In this document: positions 22,801 to 33,381 of the stretch, piece after piece
Layout: each line of letters begins with the position of its first letter
How positions within the stretch are numbered: position 1 is the stretch's first letter
DNA from: Hyposmocoma kahamanoa
Taxonomy: Eukaryota; Arthropoda; Insecta; Lepidoptera; Cosmopterigidae
Assembly (NCBI RefSeq): GCF_003589595.1
Contig: NW_020654422.1
Span: forward strand, 19,008,243 to 19,072,242
Direction: 5' to 3'
DNA length: 64,000 nucleotides
Made by a program: the position numbers and the translations under genes
Notes under the pieces: model-generated
The model's input: the letters and a program-made list of their open reading frames with translations, nothing else
Databases searched by the model: none
What the model was told of the DNA's origin: nothing

Positions 22801-25171
22801 TTGTTATACATAGGAAATGAATACCGTGACCATGGGATCTGTAAAGGGCCCGGAACGTTGGTTTGTTTGAGAAAACCATTATACGCGATTAAAATCCGGA
22901 AAAATAGTTTCATTTCCTAGGTATAAGTTAATTTAAAAAAGCATTGAGGTGCGAACTACAATTTTTGTACTATTGTACAAAATTATACGTATTATTTGGT
23001 ACGAATTTAGCAATTTTGTTCTAGGTCTCGGCTCGTCACTAATTTCTGCACAAGTTGATGCGGTAGTCTTCGAAACGTACTACTCGCATTTAGGACTTAT
23101 AAGAGGTGTCTGCTTTACCGGACAAGCAATTGGACAAGCAATATTTCCTCACATATTGACAGCTCTGATTGACCAGTACAGTTATCAGTTTTCCTACATC
23201 GTATTAAGTGGCATCATGCTACAGACTCTTCCCGCAATTTTGCTACTAAAAGTTGAAGAAAGCGACACCAGACCCATGTCCTTCTCAAGGTACAGCGATG
23301 TATCTAAAGCATACTCCTTGTTTAATAACGGAGAGTCACATTATTACTCAACAGAGCTACAGTTACATGATATGGGTAAAAAAAGTTGGCGAAGCCCTTC
23401 CGATGATAATTTGCACTGTGAAGAAGACTTTATCAATGAAATTTACGAAGAAGACGCTAACGTAACAATAACGCCACCTCCAAGTCCAGAAGAAAAGAGG
23501 CGCAATATTTTTGGCGTAGAAATACTACCAGAAATACCTGAAGAAAGTGAAGAGAGCGACGAAAACGAAGATGAACAAAACGATGCAAAAATGAAAAATA
23601 ATAAAAAACGACTTAGTGTTGCAATTAAGAGATTAAGTACAATGGGTGATAACTTTAGTGAGTACATAATGAAACATACTCGAAGAGATCCTCAAAGCAA
23701 CCTTAGTGAAAGTAGAGAATACGAGGAGATAGAGGTAGCTTATGATAACATATCACCAGTGACTGAAATACAAAGAGAAAGAGTGTTAGATTCGTTTAGT
23801 TATCGTTGCCAATCGGCATTTGCAAGTATACGAAGAAGAATGTGGATGCCTTCATATAGAGTGCATAGAATAAAACGCAGAATGACGTATGTGAAGTATA
23901 GTCTAAATGATACATTTGTTAAACCTTTGTCGAGGTCATTGTCGTGCTGGAGATTTTATCCTTCATTATTACTTTGTTGGTCAAAGCTTAGTATAACAGC
24001 TATCTCATTGGCGTTGCTACCGATGATTGCAACTCAGATGCATCCAAAAATATCGTTGATTGAAGCGAACTTTTTAATAACTCTGCATGGATTTACTTGG
24101 ATATGTTTCCTGCTCTGTACGCCATGGTTAGCTCAAACAGTAAAAAGGAACTTTAAATATGTTGCTGTAGTTGGTCTTATCATGTCAACGGCAGCTTGTT
24201 TCAGTAAGTATTTAAAAAAAAATTCTTTACTAAGGGTCGTATTCTAGAACACTACTCAATGATCAAGTCAGGACTTGAGTATGATTCAAAGCACTCGAAA
24301 TCATACTCAAGTCCCTGCCATTAGGGTTGTATTTCCAGTGCTTGTGTTTCAATTGCAATCCTGACTTGAGTATTGAGTAGAGTTCTACAATACGACCCTT
24401 AGTATGTAGGTATTAAGATGGCTTTGGTTGATTCCGTATAACAGTGAAAGTATTGAATCAATCATTTTGGATGTACACTGATTACTGTACGGCGTGAAAA
24501 CACGATTCCTAAAAATTTTCATGATAGAAAAAAAAACACAAATTTACCTCGAAATTTTACAAGAAAACCGCTGTATTCAATAGGTATTGTACAAATAGCA
24601 ATGATTTTTTTATATGAACTGAACTAAACAGAACACGTATATACATTTTTCTAATGGCTTTAATCTCGTTTGTAAAAAAATAAATTCTGAAATAGAGCCA
24701 GTGTCCTGCCGCTCGATCTAAGCAAAATTAACCGTATGAGTAAGGGAAATATTTAAATTCGAGCTGAGTTATCAACTCGATGAGTCTGTAGATTTTCACA
24801 ACTTTAATTTTACATTTTTAGTGATTGCTGAAGCAAGAGATCACGATGTTTTTGCCATCGGGTGTGTGGTATCCGGGATAGGCTACGGAGCCATATCGTC
24901 ATGTTGGGAGACCGCCGTGCAAGATTTCGTCGGTGTAAGAAAGTGGCCTAAGGTCCACAGTGCATTAGAAACGCTTTCCGCCTCTTTTCTAGCCGTATTT
25001 GTTTGTGGACTTTCAATTTTAATTAAATACGGTTATGATTTTCAATATGCAATGTTCGTCTTAGGTATATTATTGGCTGTAGTTACATTAGTATGGACTA
25101 TAATAGCAATATTGTCAATTTACATAACAAACTCAAAGTCATTTAGTTTCGATATACGTAGAAGATTCTAG
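13881..25171 (+). CDS. MFS transporter, monocarboxylate-transporter-like (SLC16-type fold)
   Basis: Five exons join in phase: 13881-13952, 20287-20410, 21665-21817, 23025-24203 and 24822-25171, giving 625 aa. Twelve membrane segments are readable: six in the N half (TM1 WPLLLSVVLLNICLPSLVLS spans the exon 1/2 junction; TM5 includes CFTGQAIGQAIFPHIL) and six in the C half (TM10 IGCVVSGIGYGAISSCWETA). Between them is a hydrophilic loop of about 220 residues with an acidic stretch (EIPEESEESDENEDEQ) and many Ser/Arg, as in SLC16 carriers and their insect relatives. The classic SLC16 signature (DGGWGW) before TM1 is absent; only GASWRW stands there. Substrate is unknown. Exon 1 is the least certain call, supported by phase, donor GTATGT and completion of TM1. 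Introns are loaded with transposons. Confidence 0.78.
14490..14660 (-). repeat. tRNA-like repeat family, partial copy without the tRNA-like part (J2)
   Basis: It contains GCCGTAGCGCCACCTGTGAG, AGGTACCTTTAGAGCTACCA and AGAGATGTCGCTAT, the 5' half of the family at 12163 and 51333, in minus orientation. The tRNA-like 3' half is missing. Confidence 0.6.
15222..18323 (-). mobile_element. Nearly full-length, inactivated RTE-clade non-LTR retrotransposon with 10-bp target-site duplication
   Basis: The element lies in MFS intron 1 and is flanked by the exact direct repeat ATTTTAACAT (15212-15221 and 18324-18333). Read on the minus strand it has an APE endonuclease (LRWDIIGLSEVR, VVMGDFNAKLG, RTGSDHRLV) followed by reverse transcriptase (KAAGDDGITTELL, NYRPISLLSHIYKLFSRVIA, DYEKAFDSIE, GVRQGDVISPKMF) and a CCCAGCAGTGGGCG 3' end with an (ATG)n tail, typical of RTE. 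It is dead. There is an in-frame TAA after RRFDDF (at about 16393) and another after QVTQKTEE (at about 16306). The catalytic FADD box reads FANDIVLM. A frame break lies near 15400, before the end. Coding remnants are 18040-16310 and 16305-15367. Confidence 0.93.
18495..19090 (+). pseudogene. CR1/Jockey-like reverse transcriptase C-terminal relic
   Basis: An open frame at 18495-18929 encodes the region after the catalytic box: VNDMVLLGPSARSIGMML, EAYAASQGLIYNVKKCEFMV, SRFKYLVHILADDLKDNDDV and RALAIRGYMLARRFVRC. After a frame break it continues as VFRMMLRLPRCCSASGMF to about 19060. The YADD box has become IVND, so it is non-functional. It sits just outside the RTE insertion, in MFS intron 1. 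Confidence 0.78.
19468..20160 (+). repeat. Dispersed repeat 'AAGTGACGGGACGA' (copy B), split by a LINE insertion
   Basis: The 5' half is 19468-19610 and the 3' half is 20079-20160 (GTAATTTCACTAGCACCCTT). Between them is a 468-bp minus-strand LINE 3' end. The word AGACAT stands at both edges (19605-19610 and 20079-20084), as expected for a target-site duplication. Confidence 0.78.
19611..20078 (-). mobile_element. 5'-truncated non-LTR retrotransposon 3' end, inserted in a repeat
   Basis: On the minus strand it encodes HSFTVHAVRLWNALPITVRE, then SLAIFKVRAKEHYL (the conserved C-terminus of Jockey/CR1-like RT proteins), followed by a 3' UTR and an A-rich (TAAA)n tail at 19611-19625. It is flanked by AGACAT duplications. 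Two other relics with the LWNxLP motif lie at 35483-35850 (-) and 42050-42250 (+). Confidence 0.8.
20530..20920. other. MFS intron 2 sequence, nothing recognised
   Basis: No coding or repeat structure that I can name lies between exon 2 and the TIR element at 20924. Confidence 0.35.
20924..21213 (+). mobile_element. ~290-bp TIR element (family copy 1)
   Basis: The ends match as inverted repeats: ATATCGTCGGGGATAGTGCA at the left and TGCACTATTCTCGACGGTAT at the right. A second copy at 62222-62533 lies in the opposite orientation and is alignable along its whole length (shared GTTATTACTTTGTTATTTCA, GCATTAATTTATGTTGTCTA, AATTTGGTTGCCAC). There is no transposase, so it is a MITE. A third end-like fragment (CCCCGACGATATCG) is at about 21450. 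Confidence 0.8.
21949..22413 (+). mobile_element. Foldback/TIR element carrying a MADF N-terminal mini-ORF
   Basis: The ends are inverted (GGGCTTTTACACAAAAACAC against GTGTTTATGTGTAAGTGCCC). Long, imperfectly inverted arms are built from ACGACG/CGTCGT words (ACGACGAGCAACGTAA at the left, TTACGTTGCTCGTCGT at the right). The central 34-codon ORF at 22118-22222 begins MTDDIEVDYLIILVEERL and VLWDKTSEEYK, which is the start of a MADF domain. It then stops. MADF proteins accompany PIF/Harbinger transposases, so this is probably a deleted Harbinger element. The flanking triplets TTA and ATA fit a degraded TWA duplication. Confidence 0.7.
22770..22925. repeat. Snapback repeat with GAAACTATTTTTCCGG arms (truncated copy)
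   Basis: It contains GTTCTTAGGTTTCCGCGATT, GGGATCTGTAAAGGGCCCGG, AACGTTGGTTTG and CCGGAAAAATAGTTTCATTT. Related copies are at 35275-35400, 55425-55640 (both arms) and 61930-62035. The 55425 copy shows that the family folds back on itself around a CCCATGGTCAC-type centre. It abuts MFS exon 4. Confidence 0.65.
24230..24402. mobile_element. 173-bp foldback MITE in MFS intron 4
   Basis: CTAAGGGTCGTATTCTAGAA at the left pairs with TTCTACAATACGACCCTTAG at the right. The inner words TCAAGTCAGGACTTGAGTAT and TCCTGACTTGAGTATTGAGT extend the arms to about 50 bp. The element starts 26 bp after the exon 4 donor. Confidence 0.75.
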
Positions 25172-26361
25172 ATTTTAAAATTTACTAGTAATTGCAATAA
25201 TTGTAAATATGCTGTATTGTAAAAATATTGGATTTCGTGATAATGAGGTATTTATGTTACTTACAAATATATTTATTTTTTCACGTGTTATTCGTTTTTA
25301 TTCTGTTAAATAATCTTAAATGACTCCTTGTGCTCCGTAAATTAATTTGTCAGTCAGTAATATCCACTTTTGTAATTAACGTCAACAAAAATTATCGACA
25401 ACAAACACATTATAGAGCGAGTAAATATTTTGCTAGGTATGTTAACAAAATGTTTATTAAAATGCATTAACTGTCATTACTAATTACCATAATCCGCAAT
25501 TTGGATAATGTGCTCGTACAATAAAAGCAAATATGTTATGCAAGTGAGGGAAAACCAAACAACATTTTGAAGTAAACAATAGTAATCTGCAAACATCCTA
25601 AAGGAAACTCAAGATAAAAGTATTACGAATTGTGTATAAACAACTATTCTCTAAGTATTTGAAACATAGTTTCCGCAGAAATGGGTGACATGACAAATTC
25701 ATTTGAATGATTATATGATCTAGATTAGGCATTTGACTTCCATCTCACCTGATGGAAAGTGACGATGAGGTCGGCGATGGAGCATGCACACCTAAATAAT
25801 GCCTATTCACTCTCGCCTTGAAAAGGAAGTGGAAGTATAGTGTTATAGTTTTTTTTATTGGTTGATAGGTTGTTCAAATTGAGAACAAAATTGGAAAAAA
25901 CATTTCAAAATTTCGTCATGTTGAAATATATACAAATTGTAATCAGTCTTAAGAAATAAATAAACTGAATGACGGATTGAACAAAACAATATACGAGGTG
26001 ATAACATCGGCAAACTTTCCACTTGTAGTGCAAAAAAAAATTGAAGGCTGCGAAAAATCAAAATACATAAATCCTATCGTCATATCGAAACTCTGCGAAG
26101 CCTGTGTAAGCAATAGAACACAGGCACAGCGAAGGAAATAAAATGTCAACTTTATTTATTCAATGTCGTCGTGTAATCTAAAATGAGATGTGCGCAGTGT
26201 AAATGATACGCGCTTATGCTAACAGTACAATTACGACTTGAAATTACATGAGTTTAAATCAAGTGAGCCATTCGACTCAAGACTTCATGAGAAAAACGAC
26301 GGCCTAAAACGACGACATTTGTTACAAACGAAACCAAAAACGAGAAAAAAGTTATGTCAAG
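25172..26361. other. Intergenic between the MFS and mucin genes, with a LINE scrap
   Basis: AATAAA at 25520-25525 may end the MFS transcript. At 25725-25855 the words CTCACCTGATGGAAAGTGAC and ACTCTCGCCTTGAAAAGG are typical of the antisense 3' region of Lepidoptera LINEs and resemble 35500-35530. Nothing else was recognised. Confidence 0.45.
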
Positions 26362-29300
26362 ATGACTTGGAAATTTTACGACTTGAAAATTGTATTAACG
26401 GTACGTGTTTGAGGCTATGTTTTTTCTCTCGTGACGAATTTAAAATTTAAGAATCTTGTAAACAAATAATTTTATTTCATAGTGAGTTATTTTTCATTTT
26501 GTTTTCAGGTGCTCATCGGAATCCCGTTGATAGCATCAACGAATATCGACTGTGGTGGAAGAAGTTTTCACTGCTTGAATACGACTCACTTCAGAATTTG
26601 TGTGGACTTAGGCGGAGGATTGTCAACGACCGTCGATGACTTCGTTATTCCCTGTCCTTCACCGACTGTATGCAGCCACAGTAATCGTTTTGAGTGTGAG
26701 TTTCCACCATCAGTTAGCATTCCGCTTGCTGTGCCAATTACTTTGACGAGTGCAACGAACGAATTGGAAAGTGCTACGACACTTGCATGGGAAGAAATAG
26801 TTGTTCCCACAACTCTCTCATTTGATGCAAGTGCAGGACATTTAGAATTACAGAATAACACGAATGTGAGTACAAAATCTCAATTAGTTGAAGTAACGTC
26901 GCCAGCCAGTGTTATAAGTATTAGTGAAAATGAAACAGTCACTGAAATAATACCAATCCCAAATACAACTTTCAAGCCACAAATAACAACAGAGGACATT
27001 TTGGTGGCTAACACTATTTTACTAAACGGAACAGATACCGTTGTTGATGTCAGTATAAATAAAATAACGGTTATCCCAGAGGTTACTGGCAATGCAACTC
27101 AAGCTAATATAAGCGCATCAAATATAACCGAAAATAAAATAAATGAAACAACGGTAAATCCTAAAATAGAAGTTATTGCTAGCAATGCAACTGAAGCTAA
27201 TATAAGTACATCAAATGTGATCGACAAAAATGTAGAAGAAACAACAGCTAATTCACAAATGGAGGTTGTTACTTCAACAGCGTTTGCAAGTAACACGAAT
27301 ACATTAAATATGTCCGAAAATGGTATAAATGAAAGAAAAGCTATTAAAGAAGTAGAAGCTGTCACTAGGACCATGACTGGAAGTAATAATACAGTCACAT
27401 CAAATGATAATGAAAACAATTTCGTGACAAAGACGTACGAAACATCTACAGATATCAATACTGAAATTAGGGATACGAGTGAGGCAAACTTGAATATTAA
27501 TAGTAAAACGACCTCGCTGGTAGAAGACATTACTATGGATACCTCGGTCACTCTAGGGACCCCAATTACTACAGCTGAAAATGGAAGATCTGCTTCAAGA
27601 GTTGATGACACAGTAACAAAAGTGTCTACGACACCTAAGATTACGAAAACTGCAGAAACAATGAATACAATTAGTGTGACAACTACATATCCTAAAATTA
27701 CTGCACATAATAGTACATCAGTTTTAATACATGATAGTGTAAATCAAAGTGTAATTCCCGTAGAAATAAATCGAAAGAAAGCTATAGAAGTAATTGACTC
27801 AATTACGACTGCGGTACCCGAGATAGTAAATACTGACGTAAATGCAACACTTGTTGAGGAGGTTATGGCAGCGACTAATGCTATAAACATAGACATTACA
27901 ACCATTCTTCCTAGTGTACAACACAATCAATCATTTGTCACGGAAACTAACAGTTATTTAAGTAATATAAATGAAACCACCATAGTGACTCCGTCACCTG
28001 AAACAGTTTCGGCTACCATATCTAAAGGAAGTTCATTTGTTGAAAACTTTGTAACGCAAAATCCTATTTTTAGTGTGAACACAGAATCTAATGCACAGAA
28101 AACTGCTTCAACGACACTACAGGCTACCGAAATTATATCTAATACAGACGATAATTCAATATTGAACTTAAAAACGCCTATAAATGAAAGTACGACAATA
28201 GTTGTTTACAACAAGAACGTAGCAGATAAAGTAAAACAAGACATAAATAAAATTAATGCAACAACAACGATATCTGTTCCTATTACAACTCAAAAGATTG
28301 ATGTTGTAACATTGGATTCAAATAATCTCGTCGGAGAAATTTTAGTCACAACAACAATATCGAATGTCAACACAGAATCAAATGTTAAGGAAAGTACAGA
28401 AGCTAGTAACACAATTGACTTTAATTTAACAATTAACGTGGATACTCCCGTCGAAAACAGTTTAACTTCGACCATTGTTCCGGGTTTAAAAACAATATCT
28501 AATGTACCGGAAAACACTGACGTTTTTAATGTTCCTAAAATATTGCATAATATTGATACTGATGCAACAGTTAATTCAAACATACTTATCGAGAAATTAA
28601 CATCACCTACGATTTCGGAAGCGAATATTACTAATACAAGTGCTTTATTAAATTCTAATGACGTTGACATAAGTTCAACGATATCGCCTAACTTTCTCAC
28701 AACTGATACTAGTGAACTAATAAAATTAACAGAAATAAAGTACGAAACCACAACTCTTTCAAGTGTTTCAGAAATTGATCTGATTACTACAGAACATAAA
28801 TTAAGGGAAAACACAGACGCTTTTGAAACAACAATAAATAACTTTTCACCGCTACTTGACACAAATGCTGGTAACAACAATACAGTGGCCGTGGAAAATA
28901 AGAAAGCTGCAGGTTTATCTTTGAATAATAATACCGTTACAACAACAACAGATAACATGCCCAAAATCCAGACTTCAACGTCGGAACACCACATCAGATC
29001 AACACAAAATTTCACACCTGAATATCTATCGACTTTCTCAGAATCATTTGGTGATCCAACAACATCAAACACAAAGCTGAACATGAATGATCGCCAGTTA
29101 AATTTCGAAACGTCGACGTCATATGTCTTGCCTACACAATTGACATCAGATATGGCAGGAATTAGTCACAATATACCTAAAGTGATATCATTAAATAAAA
29201 CAAATGTGTCACCAACAACAAATGACACGAGAAATGCTGCTATTGATAACATTACTTCAATCATGGAAGAAGGAGATTTACCACCTACAGTTTCTGTCAC

Positions 29301-32300
29301 AGAGTATTTAATCACTGATGCACCAGGCACTGAAGCTCAACTGAAAATGCGCTCCGGTAATATGATTGACAAAGAAGACACGAGTATAACGCCCAACTTA
29401 AACGCTGTGTATATTACTACAAGTCAAAATGAAATACTGAAAACAGAGGATAATGCAAATGATTTTGGCAACGTTATAGTAAACCAAGCTGATATATCAC
29501 CAAGTCCTAATCACCTTTCAACGGAATCATCTTTATTGGATCACGTAACTACCCATATTATAGCAACACCTCAATCAGCAAGTAAAGTACAAACACCTAA
29601 TACGAGCAGCTACAATTTACCTACTGTGAAAGAGTCTACAATTTTAACAACGGCGTCAATATTAGAAAGTAATATAAACGCAACAGGTATCGAAATTGCT
29701 AACGAAAGTACTGATGCAGTAGAGACTCTTTTTAGTAATACAAACTTCACTGAAAGGACCAGCACGATGTCAATCACTATAACGCCGAAAGGAACTTCAG
29801 TAGCTCCTGATGCAATAATATCGACAGAAACTTTAGAATCAACCACTCAAAATAACAAAGCATTGTATGATACTGATGTACCAGAGGTGCAGACGATTCC
29901 TACAGTAAAAGGCAATAATCTTAATATAAATACTCAGGTATTCAATGTTCCAACAACTATGAGGAGTCTAGAAATTTCGGTGAATGTTAATACTGAAAGC
30001 GAACTTAAAAATCCTCATTCAATAAATACGGATATTAATTTTCCTTCTATAGCACCATCGACCGAAGGAAACGTTATTTCAAGCTCACCTCTATCAGGTA
30101 ATGATTTACCAATAAACAACAAATCACCAAATAACGATAAGGTAACAACAGTTGCCAACGTTGATAAATCAACACTTTCGGCAAGTCTTCAAATAAATAA
30201 ATTAAATACTAATGATGCAACTAAAACACAAACTGACCTTTTGAACACGACATTAACAAAAGGAACTAAGATTAACTTTGAAACTGGGACCACAGTAACT
30301 ACTTCCATCACGAGATCGCAAACCGATGAATTACTTACGGAAACAGGCACCACAACTGAATATGTAAGAAATTCTAATTTACAGCCGTTGAATTCGCAAA
30401 ATAATGTTAATTCCGAACATGGTGTAGCCAATCAACCTGAAACAGAAACTTCAACACAAACAACGAGGTATGTGGACACTGTTACTCCTTCGGTGCAAGG
30501 AACGTTGAAATCTGAAAAACCCCAAACAGGAACTCCGGAAATCCTTGAAGTTAAGAAGACAAATATACCTGTGCAAGACGTTACAAATAACTTGCTTACG
30601 ACGGATCTGCGTGAAAAGCCTACGACAATTGGTGGTATAGTAGCAAGTACATCATTGTCACCTGCAATTAACGCAGTTTCTAATCAAGATGCTATAATTT
30701 CTGCCACATCTTCACCTGCAATGGTGTCAGCGGGATCAAATACTAACAATGATTCCTTGTCAACAAATATTGCCACTTGGGAGACAGCGATAGTCCTAGA
30801 AAATATAAGCTCTGATATTCTAAGATCCATTAATACAATCGCTCCTGAAACAATTCCAGCAGTCGAACATGAAAATAAAAACACCATCTTAACCGTTATG
30901 AATTCGACGTCATCACCCCATAATGGTAGAGAATTTAACAATCCCACAAATATATTGCAAAATGTACCTTTTAATACACATGAAGCGAGTGCAAATCATT
31001 ACCTAATCACGTCTGAGCCAGTTGCCACAACTGATCGGCCGGCAGACGCAGGAAAATCAATTTCGTTTACGATTCAGTCAATTGGGCCACAATCTGTTAA
31101 TGACGAATTTTACACATCGCAAACAAATAAAAATCTACCACAACCAACCTCTTCCACGAAAGTGTCACCAGGTGCTATAAATAACCCAGATGCTAAAACA
31201 TCTGTAGGATCAAGTAATAATATAAATCAAAACGTTTTGACACCAAAAACAGTTACTTGGCAAAGACCAACAGTTCAAGAAAACATTTCTGGTGTGCAAA
31301 GATCTACAAATAATGATGCACTTGAAATCATTCCTTTAACCCAAAATGAAAATCAAGTCGATATTTCAGCAAATGTAGCCAATAAGTCTACGGCATCACC
31401 TAGCAATGGCAGTCATATTAGCAACATTGCGAATCCATTAGAAAACGTAGTTTTGAATATGAAAGAAGAAAGTGTAAGTGATAACAGAACCATGTCAGCA
31501 GCAAATGTGACAACTCCGTCTGCAGGCATCTCAACTTCTACAGAATACTCAAGTTCTATGATTCAATCAACCGGTTCGTTATCTGTTACTTCGTCAAACG
31601 CTGACAATAATATAATGCCTCTTAATGTAAATAATAGTAACGTGTCTGTGTTACCTGATAGAGTAAAAATTGTTCCACAATTGCCTAATATAAACTCAGG
31701 CGTAATTAATCAGCACGATAAAAAATCAACTATTGCTGAAACTTTACCAAACTCAGGAATTTTGAAAGTGCTAGTTTCAATATCTGAAAACACTCAGAAT
31801 ACAGATAACGTGGTAAAAGAAGTAAAAAATGCTGTTAAGGATTCAAAGTGGCACCCACCTCCAGAGTCTGTTAAAAATAATTTTAGCAATATTAGCCTTT
31901 CTATGCAAAGTATATCGATTTTGTCGATATCGACTACAGACGTTAAACTTAACGTTACAGAAACCACATTTACGAATTCTAGTGTGGAATTTCATACGTC
32001 AGTGTCTAAAACGAATGTCAACGCTCAACCTTCTACAGATGGCAATACCAAATCCTTACCGAACAGAGTAGTAGAAAAAACTTCGCCGTTGAATGACGAT
32101 TCTAATTTATCAAACAATGATATAACGAATATCCCAGTTGTTATAATCGACAGGGAAAAAGTAAACAAGAACCATAATGTGAACATTGAGCTTTCATTTG
32201 TTCAGAATTCCAGTTATCCTCTTACAAAAACTTCTGCATCTAATATACAGACTGCAACAAAACCTCACATAACAACTGCCACCGAAGCAGCTGTGAGACG

Positions 32301-33126
32301 GGCACAAACAACAGGTAGCACAATAGGAAGTACTCACCCAGTAGTTACAACAGGGCAGTTAAGTATACTGAATACAGTTAAGGTTGATGTTGAACGCACC
32401 AATGTTGAAAAAAATTTAAATTTTGATTGTGAAAATCGTAGGCGAGGAAGATATTCCGATAACAAAGATTGCAGGAAATTCTACGTCTGTATTGGTTTGA
32501 GACTACCTATTGAAGGATTGTGCCCAGTTAATACCGTATTCAGTGAAGTCAAGAAACAGTGTACCAAAAACTTGTCTCACTGCATTAGACAAAATCAATT
32601 TAAATGTGTAACGAATGGAAGATTCAGCGACGTTATGGAACAGAACGTTTATTACATTTGTGTAAAAAATCATCGAGAAGAATTTGTCAGATTTAAATTT
32701 CAATGTCAAAATGGTTACAGGCTTAATAAATTGACTGTAAGATGCGTGGAAGATGAAACAGAACCTTCGAACAATTCTATAAGTAACGAGTCTGAAGCAG
32801 CAGTAGAAAAAAGCTCCAGTTCAAATAATAGAGACTACTCTAAAATATACGACAATAATCATTCCACAAATGAAAATGCTAAGGACAATGGTTTGAAGAC
32901 GGTAAAGGATAAGTCAAGTTCTGAAAGAAGAAAAGGAGACGAGGATTTCGAATGTGAAGAAGAAGGTAAATTTCCTGAACCAAAAAGTTGTAGAAAATAT
33001 TACGTTTGTTCGAAAAGCAACCGATCTGAGGAATATCGTCAAAGAAGAAAGAAGTGTAATAGCGATGAAGTGTTCCATAAAGACAAAAAGAAATGTGTCG
33101 ATGCCGACAGTTTCGAATGTTCTTAA
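26362..33126 (+). CDS. Giant secreted mucin-like protein with N- and C-terminal chitin-binding (CBM14-type) domains
   Basis: Exon 1 (26362-26400, 13 codons, donor GTACGT) joins at phase 0 to one 6,618-bp exon (26509-33126), giving 2,218 aa. The junction creates a signal peptide (KIVLTVLIGIPLIAS). Residues 28-76 form a six-cysteine domain (from DCGGRSFHC to RFEC). Residues ~80-1985 are a low-complexity Ser/Thr/Asn/Ile/Val region with very many N-x-S/T sequons, including three imperfect ~30-residue repeats near 200-292 (TGNATQANISASN, ASNATEANISTSN). Three C-terminal cysteine domains follow: 1987-2038 (six Cys), 2046-2092 (two Cys missing) and 2162-2217 (six Cys, very basic, RQRRKKC). Peritrophin A (CBM14) domains bind chitin; mucin regions are glycosylated spacers. 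A peritrophic-matrix or cuticle role is inferred. AATAAA lies at 33135 and 33176. Confidence 0.87.
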
Positions 33127-33381
33127 AGTAATTCAATAAATTAACTAGAATACGGCTAATGATTGTATAAATGTAAATAAATACATGTTGATGTGATTCG
33201 TACAACAAATGATGATGTTGTCATTTTAATTATTTAGGTACTGGTTCACTATTGTTACAAGAATAGAATTAATAGTTTTTTTCGATAAATATATATAAAC
33301 TTTGGAGGTTAATTCAAGTATTATATTTAAAACAATTCTAAAAATCAGTCTTAGATATTTTTCACTGGCAATAAAGTCGAA

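Noticed and set aside
27099..29084. Minus-strand hydrophobic frames of 170 and 264 codons
   Set aside because: They are mirror frames of the Thr/Asn-rich mucin (ACN/AAT codons read backwards as Val/Ile/Leu), so the membrane-like look is an artefact.
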